Source: Gnetum montanum
Taxonomy: Eukaryota > Streptophyta > Gnetopsida > Gnetales > Gnetaceae
NCBI GenBank assembly: GCA_015680685.1
Contig: MNCI01011447.1
Span: 190,452-254,451, forward strand
Reading direction: 5' to 3'
Length of the DNA stretch: 64,000 nucleotides
Part shown: positions 1 to 10,751 of the stretch, in pieces
Layout: each line of letters opens with the position of its first letter
Numbering within the stretch: position 1 is the stretch's first letter
The notes under the pieces: generated by a model
Database searches by the model: none
What the model was told of the DNA's origin: nothing
Seen by the model: only the letters and a program-made list of their open reading frames with translations
Translations under genes and position numbers: made by a program

Positions 1-280
1 AACCAAATCCTAGAATGGATGTAGCAGGTGTTTGGGCTTTTAATATTTTCATAGTAGTTTCTATGAATTTTAAAGCCAACATGGGTATTCTATTTCAACT
101 AATTTCCCTCTTACTACCATTTTTTAGTAGATACTAATGCTAGTGGATTTACCACCCAAATCTCCATCCCCTTTTTCACCTTGTTAAGAAAATTGGTAGT
201 TTTCCAAAGTTACTTCCTTCTAGAAATTCAAGTTTTCTACTTTGGTTTCAACTACTCTCTCCACCCCAATGTTGGAAGAA

Positions 281-309
281 AAGGTGTAAGATGGGAGATC
301 TTACACCTT
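281..309. repeat. Perfect 12-bp-arm hairpin
   Basis: AAGGTGTAAGAT and ATCTTACACCTT are exact inverted copies separated by five bases (GGGAG). The hairpin lies in the noncoding leader of Tat-D. The matching place in Tat-A (about 19560) is not palindromic, so this is either local or chance. Confidence 0.6.
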
Positions 310-783
310 CTCATTTTTTACCTACTACAACCAAGCGTAGGTGCAACTAGGAAGCTGGAAATGGACGGAGTATGATATCACCTATTTTTCATTTTTAGTA
401 AAGGAGTATCTCCCATTTGAAAACTATCTTACTCTTTATAGTAAATAACTTTCTTTAGCTATTTTTATCATTTTTAACCTTTTCACCCCTTTCTTTGTCC
501 TTACTACACCTAGTGTACGTGAAATGGGGAAGCCCAACATGGGTGTGGTTTGACATCAAACTTTAAAAATTTTAGTGAAGGGGTATACCCCCCTTGATAG
601 CCATTTACTATGTATAGTAAATAACCTTTCTTAAGTAGTTTTTTACCCCTTTTAACATTTCAATAATTTCACTTTCTAAAATTTCTATTACCTCCAGTAA
701 TTTAGCCTTAATTAAATATATTTTTCAACACTTTTCACAATGTCTTTCCTCCAATCAACCATCTTACTCGTTAACAAATATGG

Positions 784-3180
784 CATCTAGGTAAGATGCA
801 GTTCATGTCTATGACCTGAAAGACCTTACTGTCATAGAATGAAGATAGTCAGTTAGGTGAAAGGAAAAAACATAGATTTTGTAGTCATTAATGAAGAGTT
901 ATACAACTTTTTCTATGCCAAGATGCAAGCTAGTCTATTAATACCATGCTTTGAATCCAAAGCTAAGCATCAATTCAAAATCATACACCAAGATGGGAAA
1001 GAATACATCCTATCCCCTTATGACCAAATATCCCTTGCAACAATTTATTCAAAAAATGCTCATACTCCTCACAAAAGTTTATGAGCTTAGTAAGGAAATT
1101 AGCTTAGAGGATTAGCAAAAATAGGAATATGAGTTTGAGGCCAAATCAAAGCTAGGCACCTTCATTGGAAGTATTTTCCAATATTTGGCTTTGCGAAAAA
1201 TTGCACCTAATTCAACATATTTTACCTCATTTATGGGATAAGTCAGTTGATCTAACTCTCCACCTATCCATCCTACCATGATTGGGTCCACACCCATTAT
1301 TTCCATGCACTAGACACAACCTATATTTCAATTTACCTCCTTAGTCTCAGCAATGTCATTTATTAGGCAACCCAACTCTATTCACCATATGATAGTGATG
1401 TCTACATCATTATCTACCTTTGTCATGCTAGCAAGATACTCATTAGGACCCCAAGCAACACAAGCCTTTCATTCTCATTTCATCCCATTTTTACCTCAAG
1501 TTCCAGCATAAACATACTTTTCCTTATTTAGCCAACCTATGACCAACATAACCTAGCATCTCCCTTTGATACCACAACCTATTGCAAGGTTACAAGCCTC
1601 ATAAATTATTCCTTTACCATCAATACAAGCACCCTAGCCCACAAGCATACCCTAAGGCTTACATCAATCATTTCAAATGATCCAGGACCTTAATGCATGG
1701 TTGTGAAAAACTTAAGGCCAATATAACCTAGATGGTCAAGGTACTACATTTATACTAAGATGATCCTCTAAGCTCTATGATACCTTAGATAATCTTTCCC
1801 ACAGGCTTTCCCATACCAAATTTCACCAAATACAATGGTTAAGGGGTTCCCAAAGCTCATCTAGTAACCTTGTTATCTAAGTGCCTCTTTTTGCAAGCTT
1901 GGCCTCATACAATATTGACTATTTTCCCCATGTCCCTCATGGAAAATTCTTTAGATTAGTGTCAAACCTTGATTAGAGCTTCCATCTATTTTCTTGATGA
2001 CTTGATTAACTAATTTCTCAACCACTTTAGATAGAACTTGAAGCTAGATAACACACTAAATCAATTAATGAAAGTGAGGTAGGGGCCACATGAACTAGTC
2101 AAAAGGTTCATTCAAAGGTGGAAGTCAACACATAATGAGATTCCAAAGCCTATTTTTGAAACTCACCTCTTGGCCATCTATATGGGATTTGAAAATAACT
2201 TTATTAGGTCAAATTTGTACTACCTATCACCCCAGTCACTAGCCAAACCTTCTCACAAACTAAGAACATTGAGAAGATAGTTGAAGTAGCCAATGATATG
2301 GCCTATGTAGCCTATAAAAACCAACATGCGAGAGATAATAATAAAACCAAGTAAGAACATACAACTATGACCATAGTAGAAAAAGAGACAAAAAAATGAG
2401 AGACTAGGGGATCACCACAATGCAACACATCCCCTAACTCACCACAACCATCCACTTCCTACACACCAAATCAACCAAGATAAAAATTTGGAAAAAAGGA
2501 TAGCTCTTAATACACTTGGTTGCCTATAAAGCCCTATGAGCTCTTAGAATAGTTTCTTAAAGAAAATTGTATACAACATAAGAATAACATAAGAAACTAT
2601 CTGAAGAGGCAAGAGGAAAATTTATCTTTGTGAAATAGCTAGAGAACCAAGAATAGCTACCAAATATGATCCTAACCTACCAAAGTACTTTAGAGTAGAT
2701 AGGTATTACCAGGTATTACCATTATCATCAAATGGCTGGTCATGACACGAATTTTTACCTAGAATTAAAGGATGACCTCAAAAATATGATTAACCATGGA
2801 GAGTTGGTAGTGAGTGAGCCTAACTCTCTAGGAGCCAATGACAACTCTTATACAATGGCCTCATTCACAAAAACCAAATGGTCTAATCCTCCTAGGGAAT
2901 CATTTGTCATTAGAGTACCATCATGATCACAAAACATAAAGCCTAGGGAGCCATTTTTCATATGGGTACTCCCTCCTCTATCCCCTAAGAATCCTTTCAT
3001 CATACATATCCCTCCTTTAGTGGCTTGAACATCACAATGTAATCAACGAGTTGCTAACCGTCCAAAGCCTAAGGAACCCTTTGTTCTCTAGGTCCCTTCA
3101 CCTTCAACAAGTAAGATCACAATGACCTATGAACAAAGCCCACCGATAGTGATTGATAACTCAATGGTTAGCAAAAAATC
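784..3180 (+). pseudogene. Tat-D gag-region pseudogene
   Basis: Decayed capsid-precursor region of a Tat-like element. The first readable block (857-1083) begins MKGKNIDFVVINEELYNFF and aligns by eye with 19960-20140 of Tat-A, which reads similarly around 'FLVINKDNYNFICAKI'. A middle block near 2060-2220 (KRFIQRWKST) matches the gag core at 21180-21300. A C-terminal block at 2705-2926 carries YHYHQMAGHDTNFYLELK, the position where Tat gag proteins normally have a CxxH-GH-C-type knuckle; here the cysteines are gone. Many stops and frame changes separate the blocks, so no protein is expected. Gag would assemble virus-like particles in the cytoplasm. Confidence 0.7.
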
Positions 3181-3600
3181 ACCATCACAGTGGTAGTAAA
3201 AACAACCTATCAACAAACTAATAAATTGGCCCAATAAAGGTAACCAACTGAGACCTACACTAAGATGAACTACATCCATTCATAAGGGGCTTAAGGCACA
3301 TGGATTGAAACCTAAGCCATAAAACTTAGGAAGGATGGATGAGGTTATAACCACCAAGGTTGAAATTACAAGCCAAGGAAAAAAAATTTCTTGTAGCTAT
3401 GGAATAAGAGAAATGATCTCTTATGCAAAATAACACATCATCAAACTTGCACAAGTTGATCATGACCTTTCCTACACATAGGGATGCACTAGCTTAGGAG
3501 TTAAGCTCCATTCCTATGAGTAGAGACATGCCCATCAAAAGAGAGTCGAATCACTCTATCATTGAGTAGGCTTCACTTAGGGAAAATGGGCATCAACCCA

Positions 3601-5638
3601 TGCTTAACTTTAGTGATACTTATAACAACTGAAAATGTCAACGGTTGGAACATTGAGGGGTTCACCGGCATACAACCTAACCCGACGTTCATACAAGTGC
3701 CTTGCTAAAGGTAGAGATAGGGTGCCCTAAATGGTTTTGTTGATCAAAAAAGGGCTTATGGAATGTAAACAGTGCTAATGTAAAAATGATGCTAAGTGTT
3801 GAGTGGTGTTAATCATGTAAACAATGCTAAGTGTAGTTAGTCTCAACTGTGTGAATACTTCCAAGCATAGTCACATTTTTTGGTAGAAAAAAAGAGTGTC
3901 AACATGTGTGGACTACCATCTAAGCATAGCTATAAGCAAAATGTGGATAAATTTCAAAAAAAACAATATGAAGAAAATGCCAAGGAAGTGGAGAGAGAAA
4001 TGGAACATCACCCCAAATTAGGTTGATCATAGTTAACACCAAAAGGGATTTAGAGGGTATGCAGTGTACAAAAGGTACAATGGGAGCATAGTCATAGTCT
4101 CAGTGGTGTCAAGCTATGAAGTTTGGTGCTCGACATGGTGTCATGCCTACTGGGTTGGCCACTGTGGTGTATTTTCTAGTGTCCTACATGGGTGCAATGG
4201 GTCTATTGTGTATTGCATGGTGTGAAACTCTACCTCTCTACTAGTGCATCTAGGCCTGATTCATCCAAGAAGCTAAGTGATAAATGCCAAAATTTTGTAC
4301 AGCAAATGAAAATGCCAACCCCTAAAACATTGGGATGTAGGGGTATTTATAGGACAAAGGTTAGCCCAAAATGTGGATTGTGCAACATGTAGTAGAGTGG
4401 TAGGTAGGACTACACTCAGCCCAACTATGCTCTGGTGTTAAGTTCTATGGTGTTGAGTGGTGTAGTTGTTTTGATGGAGTCTGTGAAGTTGATACTATGA
4501 CTATGTTGCCTAGTTGCATAGAGAAGATCGTAATGTACCTGGAAATGCCAAACAATGCCAAAAAATGCAACTTTTGGAGACTACGCTCTAGAGCATAGTT
4601 ACAATTTTTGGGAAAAGAAAGAGGAAAAAAATAAGAAATGCTACTATTGGAAGAGTGTTGGAGCTGATGTAAATGCTAATGCTATAGTATGGAGGCCTTT
4701 GGAGGTAGTTCTTGCCAACTATGCTCTAACTACACTCTAGAGTGTAGTGAGAGTATATACTTAGACTTAGGAAAAATCTAGTAAAAAACTTACAAAACTA
4801 GAAAAATGTGGCTAAGCGTTGACTATGCTCCAAAGCAAGCTAACATTGCTCCCAAGCATGGCAAGCATAGCGAGTGAAATGTAGCTAAGTGTTGACTATG
4901 CTCCAAGGGAGACTAACTATGCTCATGAGCATAAGGAGTGTAGTAGGTGAAATGTGCATAGCAAGTGCAAGCTCAATACTTAGAAAAATATGTGCGAAAT
5001 CTAGCACCTAGGGTGACTACATTGACTATGCTCTAAAGCATAGTTAGGAGGTGTACTCCCAAATATTAGGAAAAGTATGTCAAAATTAGTGTTTTGATGC
5101 TAACTATGCTCTAGAGCATAGTCCTAGTAGTAGAGAGTGTAGTCTTAGCACTTAGAAAAATTTGTAGGTTGTGTCATCGTTTTGACACTTGGAACAAATC
5201 TTGCAAAACTAACTATTTTGTATTAACTATGGTGACTATGCTCTAAAGCATAGTCTTTGCAGTGAAGAGCATAGTCTCAAAACTTAGAAAAATTTTGTAG
5301 CTTATGACCTTGTTCAGACCCTTAGCCAAAATTGGAAAAAGTTGGCCATTGAAGCTGACTATGCTCTACTGCAATGGAGAGTGTAGTCCTAACACTTAGA
5401 AAAATTTGTAGAAAGTGTCATCATTCTGACACTTAGAAAAATTTTATAAATCTAGTAGTTTGAGTTGACTACCCTCAAAACTTAGAAAAATTTGGACAAA
5501 GTGCCATCATTTTGACAGTTAGCCAAATTTGTAATCAAGATGCTGAGACCTGAAATTTTGTAATGTTTCATGGGCCCCTCTTTTTTGACATTTAAATGAG
5601 TGGCCTAAGAAACATTGATAAAGAATCACAAAACACCA
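3601..5638 (-). repeat. 3' LTR of Tat-E (expanded)
   Basis: The left part (3650-3760: 'GTGCCCTAAATGG' then 'TTGATCAAAAAAGGGCTT') aligns with 61440-61520 in the Tat-C LTR ('GTGCCCTGAACGG', 'TCGATCAAACAGGGACTT'). The right end (GAATCACAAAACACCA, 5623-5638) aligns with GAATGCGAAACACCA ending at 62804. The copy is about 600 bp longer than the other Tat LTRs here (about 1.43-1.44 kb). Much of the excess is a block at 4550-5520 with repeated hairpins and a repeated CTTAGAAAAATTTG word. The left boundary is approximate, within tens of bases. Confidence 0.65.
4580..5254. repeat. Array of about 20-bp palindromes inside the Tat-E LTR
   Basis: Near-identical 20-bp palindromes lie at 4580-4599, 4729-4748, 5025-5044, 5103-5122 and 5235-5254, plus a 16-bp palindrome at 4918-4933 (TATGCTCATGAGCATA). 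Two are perfect: ACTACACTCTAGAGTGTAGT at 4729 and ACTATGCTCTAGAGCATAGT at 5103. The others have one mismatch or G-T type pair. They alternate with CTTAGAAAAATTTG and a smaller inverted pair, GTGTCA/TGACAC. A degenerate copy lies near 5356-5385. Confidence 0.85.
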
Positions 5639-7400
5639 TAGTAGATGTGGCATCAACATCACTTGACAATACTAGATTAGGTGTCATTCCACCATATTCA
5701 AGAGTGCTATGGATAGGGGTAGGATGAGGCAAAGGGTGTAGGCAATTCTAGGGAGATGAAATGTAAGAAGGGGAGATGAAATGAAAATATTATATTATGA
5801 TACAATATGTAAAGTTAGCATAGTTGATAGTGACCATGACATGAAGTGGCTTGCCCTTGAAATGTTGACCTCTCGTCGGAGTGCTCATGAGAGAGTCAAA
5901 GTCAATCCAAGGCTAGGTTGATTGTGAAACTAAAACACTATTAATTTTCTTGGGGTGTGCATTTTCCCATTCTCTTTTTTTTTTGTTTTTTATTGAGTTT
6001 TTTGCTTTTTTGATCTAGGAGGTGAACCTGCTTTAGATTTTACACATTGCAAGATGCTAGTTATGAGATGTTTTTTATTAGGTGGGCTACATGCCACCTA
6101 ATAGGCCTTACTTTAATGCAACCATTTTGCACATGTGGAATAACTGTTTTCTTCTTGGGATGAGTTGTGTTACATCCACTTGGGCTTTGACCAGCCCACA
6201 AAGGCTTCCCATGGGATAAGTTCTGTTACGTCCACTATGGGTTCAATAGTGTGATGTGAAGAGTGTATGCCATGTGCATTTACAGTGTGTATGCATCAAA
6301 CAGGTTTGTATGTAAGGGAACACGAGGAATGTAATAGGGTATAGGAATCTAAGGGACATGCATAGGCTATAATGTGGGTACATGCGTAGGTTATAATTCA
6401 AGGATGTGTGTAGGATAAAATGGAATGAAGGGGATGTGAACTCTTGAGTGGCTTAGCTAGTGCAATCATGCACATCAAAGTGTTGTGATGACTTACTATT
6501 GCGATGAGATGCACCTTTGCATGACCACCTCTAGGGCTTCGTCCTATAAAAACAACTCTAAGAAGATAAGAAAATTTCAAAATGTGAAATGTAAGTGAAA
6601 TGACAAATGCAAAGATGCTAGAGATGCATGAAAAGTTGAACCAGTTGCAATTGTGTAGGAAGCTAGTGGAAGTGCTAGTGCAATGATGTTGTAAGTGCTC
6701 CAAAGACCACACCAATGGTAGGTGCTCCAAAATTAACAAAAAGCTAGTTTAAGGTCCTAGTAGAATGTGAACCCAGTTTAAGGTCCTGGTAGATTGTGGT
6801 GCACTAGTTTATAGTCCTAGTAGACTGTTGTGCCAATTTTAGCATTGTGGTAGATGAGCTATTATGCCAGTTTAACATCATGACCGAAGGAAATTATATG
6901 CTAGTTTTAGCATCATGGTAGAGAATTTCTTAACTTGCTTCAGTGAGGTATGATGTTGCATGCATAGCCATGCTATGTGCATACAAGATCCTTCAAAAAT
7001 CAACTAGAGAAACAACATCAAGTGGCACTTTTTGTAACAAAGTTAATATGCACAAATGAAGATGAAGATTAAGCAATGTGAAAAGTGATATTTTTAGGTC
7101 ATTCTAGGTTGTAGCAATAGTTTAAGGCCATTCTGAGCAGAATGTGTTTAGGCAATTTCGGCCATGATTGTTAGCTTAAGGGCCATGGTGGGCTAGAGGT
7201 GCTAGTTTAGGGTCATGATGGGCCATATCTTTCTTTTTTTTTAATTTTAATGTTTAAAATTTTTATGTTTTTGATGTTTTTTCATAGATAAGCTAAGTTG
7301 ATGGATGCATAAACAAAGCAGAAACACATGAACAAAGTAAAGTGATATGTAATCTAGGTAAGCAAGCTAAATGTAAATGTGTAAACAAATTCCATGAATG
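5639..7400 (-). other. Tat-E 3' UTR, noncoding
   Basis: There is no believable reading frame on either strand. The segment aligns in patches with 62805-64000 of Tat-C: the GGGTA-type purine stretch beside the LTR, then a shared block near 6300-6540, then the tandem repeats. It is therefore the conserved 3' untranslated region between coding sequence and 3' LTR. A poly-T stretch sits at 5980-5996. Confidence 0.6.
6746..6930. repeat. About 30-bp tandem repeats in the Tat-E 3' UTR
   Basis: Six units start near 6746, 6775, 6806, 6836, 6869 and 6903, spaced 29-34 bp. The consensus is roughly AGTTTAAGGTCCTAGTAGA followed by a variable TGTGGTGC-like tail. More degenerate units continue at about 7090-7230 (AGTTTAAGGCCATTCTGAG, AGTTTAGGGTCATGATGGG). 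The same repeat occurs at 63885-64000 in Tat-C. Tandem repeats in this position are known from Ogre/Tat elements. Confidence 0.8.
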
Positions 7401-7419
7401 AAAAAATAAAAAATGCATA

Positions 7420-8230
7420 ACATGTGGTAGCTAAGGGTAGGGAGGCACCCAACATGTTTCAGGCCAAGGGGAAGTCTAGATCACATAGTTACTTTCTAAC
7501 TAAGCATGGATTAGGGGGTGTGCTAGGCTTAGGGTCCTCTGGGAGGCCATTGGCTTCAACCACTCATTCAAGTGTGTTAGCCTTAGGCATTGCATTGGTT
7601 GCCATAGGTGTCCCACCAAGAATTTTCAACTCCAACACTTTTCCCATGTCTATGTTGTGGGTAGCTGAAGGGGAGACAGTATCATTGTGAATGATAACTT
7701 GACCACCTTCATATGGAAGGTGGATTTCTTGATGGATTGGGGAGAAGATTGCTTATAGTTGAGCTAGCCAAGGCCAACCTAAGATTAGATTGAAGGTTGG
7801 CATCTCCTCTATGACTGTGAAATCTATGAAAGTGGAAAACTACTCCCCTACCATGAAGGCAATGGTGATTGTACCCCATATGGTTATGCATGATCCATTT
7901 AAGGATTTTAGACATGTGGTTTTGATTTGCCTAATCTTACTTTCCAAGCCTATCTTGTCAATGATGGAGTATAGAACTACATTTTTTGTTGCACCATCAT
8001 CAATGTGCACCATACAGATGGTGCACTAACAAATGTGTATGCTAATGGATAGTCGAGCCTATAGTGACCTCCCCTTATTTAAGGTTAACCTTGATTACAT
8101 TGTCATGAAAGGTTAGGGATGGTGAACCTAATTCCTATATTGTATGAGGCAATATCACTTCACAAATAGTGTTCTCATTTGCAAGGATGTCATCCATAAC
8201 AACAATGAAGGCTAACATCAAAGATTTATT
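7420..8230 (-). pseudogene. Tat-E gag-pro remnant with aspartic protease
   Basis: Minus-strand remnant of a retropepsin-type protease that would cleave the Gag-Pol precursor. The active-site region near 8020 reads VHIDDGATKNV, matching VHIDDGASMNVIP of Tat-A at 22860. The flap-side motif near 7770 reads NLILGWPWLAQL, where Tat proteases have LILGRPWL, and is followed by IHQEIHLPYEGGQVIIHND near 7710, almost the same as Tat-A at 23130-23190. Upstream, DILAN near 8190 matches Tat-A at 22676. Stops interrupt the frame. Downstream it runs straight into the 3' UTR with no RT, so it is either a deletion product or a gag-pro-only element. Confidence 0.75.
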
Positions 8231-8239
8231 TCTTCAAGT

Positions 8240-10174
8240 GTGGAGAATGAGAATACAAGTAATGGAAATGTCTACTTTGCAAGGCAACCAAGAACAAGGA
8301 TGTGCAAATCATGGAAGTGGAGGAGAGATCTGATCATTTTCTTCAAAGACGTAATCCTAATGCTCATAAGCTTAAGAAAATTTTTGAATTAAATTCTTGT
8401 TCATTGATAGGGAATGTAAGTAGATGAGATCATCTTGCTAGAAAAATGTCATTTAGTATTGGGTCTAGATGTTTGCTTAGAGGGGAATGGATTCATATTA
8501 TAACTAATGGGGTAGTCCAAGAAAATATTATTTCATCTAGAATAGTTGCTAGATTGAGTTTCGTAATTAATCATCATATAAGACTCTACAAGATACATTG
8601 ATTATCAAGATACTTCTCTCAAGAGGTGAGAAAGTAATGTTTTTTGAAATTTAAAGTTAGGATTTTCCATGATGTTGTAAAATGTGATGTACTTTCAATT
8701 GGTTGTACTAATGTAATTCTTAGCAGACCTTGGAATTTTGAAAATGATACTTAATTTTATGAAGTAAAGAAAGTATGGAGTGTATCTAGACTTGATGAAA
8801 TCCATAAGTTGATTCCTATGAAAGCTAAACAAGTGAGGCAACAAAGCTCACATAATGCATCCTTAATACTTTTAGGAGAGAGGGAATACCTTACAAAACA
8901 TGAAGAAAATGGTTTGGCTTTTATGGTTATATCAATTATTTCTTCTAACCATGATTATGTATAGGTAAAACATCCAACAAAGGTGCTAGGCTTGAAGAAG
9001 CAATTTTTAAAGGTATTATAGGGGAAGTTGAAAGGAATTCCATCAAATAGGAGTGTACAACAACAAATTGGTTTCATCAATGGTGCTACAATTCCAAATG
9101 AGAGAGAATAATATATAGCACCAAATTAGTGGAAATAATTTTCAAAGGCAAGTAGAGGAGTTACTTGCATATGGCTTTGTGAGAGTCTCCATTTCACCTT
9201 GTGCAAGTCTAACAATGCTTGTACTAAATAATGACAATGATGAATGGAGGATGTGCATTGATTTGAGGTCATGAATAGAATAATAGTCATGTATAGCTTT
9301 CCCTTTCCAAGTATGGATATTATCCTTAATTTCCTTAATAATGTAGAACTTTTTAGCAAAACTAACTTTAAGAGTGGATACTATCAAATTTGAATTAGGC
9401 TTAGTAGTGAATGGAAGAAAACTTTCAAAATACTAAATGGATTTTTTGAGTGGTTTCTGATGTCATTTGGGTTCAAGAATGCACCTCGTACATTTTTCAA
9501 ATTGATGAATGATGTACTCAAAGAATTGATTCGTAAGTATTATATCATCTTTTATAATGATATTTTGGTGTACACATCTAATGAGGAGAAGCATTTAAAT
9601 TACTTAAGAAGATTGTGTCTTAAATTGGAGAAACATTTTGTCATCAATGTGAGGAAAATCAATGTCATTAAGAGGGAAATCACATGGAATATGTGGTTTC
9701 CAAAAACCAAATTTAGATGGAAGATAGCAAGGTAAGGGTTATTAGAGACTAGCCAACTCATAAGAATGTTGAGGAGGTAAGATCATTTTTTAGTTTAGCA
9801 AGTCTTTATTGGAGGTTTATATAAAATTTGAATGGTATTTCTTGGCCTATGTTTGATTTGTTAAAGAAGAATAAAAATTTTAGGTGGAATGGCGAAACCC
9901 AAAGAAGCATTGACTTCTTGAAAGAAAAAATAAGTAATAAACTAGTGCTTGTAATTATAGATTCTTTGAAGCTTTATTAGGTGGGGGTGAATGTAAGTGG
10001 ACTTTTCATTCAAGGGATACTTTCACAAGCAGATATACATGTTTCATTTTTTTCAAAAAATTTAAATGAGTTAAGATAAAAATATAGCATACATAACAAA
10101 GAGTTGTACATTATTCTTCAAGAAATTAAGCATTTGAGGAATTAGTTATTTCCCTAAGAGTTCACTTTGATGAT
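8240..10174 (+). pseudogene. Chromovirus X: protease-RT linker, RT and start of RNase H
   Basis: Plus-strand pol remnant of a Ty3 chromovirus, the lineage whose integrases usually end in a chromodomain. Around 8690-8740 a protease-end motif is readable (CTNVILSRPWNF; usual form LLLGRPW). RT starts near 9150: LLAYGFVRVSISPCAS, then WRMCIDL (9247), SGYYQI (9372), FEWFLMSFGFKNAPRTF (9445-9495) and FYNDILVY (9551-9574). The polymerase YxDD box is altered, with the first Asp read as Asn. The RT-RNase H connection follows to 10168 (EFTLM). Several stops and frame changes show it is dead. It is cut at 10174 by E1 and resumes at 17466 and 50695. Confidence 0.88.
10170..10174 (+). repeat. Left target-site duplication of E1 (ATGAT)
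   Basis: ATGAT directly precedes the 5' LTR and is repeated exactly after the 3' LTR at 17466-17470. Five base pairs is the usual duplication size for Ty3 elements. The duplicated codons fall inside the RNase H coding region of chromovirus X. Confidence 0.95.
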
Positions 10175-10199
10175 TGATGAGACACGAATTGCACAGGCT

Positions 10200-10302
10200 G
10201 CGATATCGCATACGCGATATCATGTCCACCGCGATATCACATCCCCTGCGATATTATGTACGCGATATCCCGTCTTCCCTGCAATATCGCGTACGCGATA
10301 TC
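10200..10302. promoter_or_regulatory. GCGATATC palindromic array upstream of the TATA box
   Basis: Seven copies or near-copies of GCGATATC lie at 10200, 10214, 10231, 10248, 10262, 10281 (as GCAATATCGC) and 10295. They end 18 bp before the TATA box. The 3' LTR keeps only one palindrome (CCACGATATCGTGG, 16593-16606). Position just upstream of the core promoter suggests a reiterated factor-binding site, but that is inference. Confidence 0.8.
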
Positions 10303-10320
10303 GTGGTCCGTCGCCAAATC

Positions 10321-10328
10321 TATAAATA
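10321..10328 (+). promoter_or_regulatory. TATA box of E1 5' LTR
   Basis: TATAAATA, in the same place as 16621-16628 in the 3' LTR. An AATAAA about 175 bp downstream (10496-10501; 16796-16801 in the 3' LTR) would serve as the polyadenylation signal, giving a short R region. Confidence 0.65.
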
Positions 10329-10575
10329 AGAGGTGGAACTCCACTCATTTCGAATCCTAGACGTAAAGTAGTGAAGCTCTGGCAGATTGATCACCCCAGA
10401 GATAGAATATTTTCCATGTGCCCAAAGTAGAAGTCCCCCAAGTGAACGGTTCTTTATTCGAGTAGCTTTGTACCTGAACGCAAGTTGTGTACGGCAATAA
10501 AGACGAGCTTTGTGGATAAACCTTGCAGTGCATGGATAGGTTTAATTAATGTTATTTACTGCTTTCCTAGTAATG

Positions 10576-10751
10576 TGGCATGAGTACGACTTGGTTACGA
10601 GCGTTGACGAACGTGTACGGCTAGCCAAGGAATCGGATACTCATCACGAGTAGATTCTCTCACCCTTTCCTCCTAGAACGTGGGACAAGTACAACTTGAT
10701 TATGAGCATCTACGGATGTGTACGTCTAGTCAAGGAATCAGCTACTTGTCA
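10576..10751. repeat. Two-copy direct repeat of about 72 bp within the E1 LTR
   Basis: Copy one starts GGCATGAGTACGACTTGG at 10576 and copy two starts GGGACAAGTACAACTTGA at 10682. Both continue through GTGTACG, CTAG, CCAAGGAATC or TCAAGGAATC, and a T(A)CTCATCAC/TTGTCAC end. The spacing is about 106 bp. Both copies are present in the 3' LTR too (about 16875 and 16981), so the duplication predates this insertion. Confidence 0.8.

Larger units (their letters stand above)
1..3600 (+). mobile_element. Tat-D: 5' part of a Tat/Ogre-like Ty3 element, truncated
   Basis: This segment matches the segment at about 19.2-23.2 kb (Tat-A) in the same order: a noncoding leader, an N-terminal domain, a gag-like region, and the GHDTNF motif near 2735. 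It starts outside the window and is cut at about 3600 by the 3' LTR of Tat-E, before any protease or RT. Bases 1-780 are noncoding and LTR/UTR-like; a stretch similar to 375-460 recurs at 560-640, and LTR-like words (an AACATGGGTG core, then short TTTTAGT runs) appear. No intact reading frame survives. The lineage rests on matching Tat-A, which has the dual RNase H organisation typical of Tat. Confidence 0.75.
3601..8230 (-). mobile_element. Tat-E: 3' part of a minus-strand Tat-like element
   Basis: Read on the minus strand, this contains a protease-bearing coding remnant (8230-7420), a long noncoding 3' UTR with tandem repeats (7400-5639) and a 3' LTR (5638-3601). The LTR matches the Tat-C LTR at 61374-62804, and the flank just inside it matches 62805-64000, so both LTRs are the left-hand (3') LTRs of minus-strand elements. 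RT, RNase H and integrase, which normally lie between protease and 3' UTR, are absent. The element stops abruptly near 8230 against chromovirus X, so its gag and 5' LTR are missing. It interrupts Tat-D at about 3600. No target-site duplication was found. Confidence 0.7.

Noticed and set aside
6398-6739. 113-codon open frame on the minus strand
   Set aside because: Within the Tat-E 3' UTR next to tandem repeats; no motif and no matching frame in the homologous Tat-C segment.
6746-6930. Regularly spaced repeats that might suggest a CRISPR-like array
   Set aside because: Units are directly adjacent and diverged, with no unique spacers, and the genome is a plant's.
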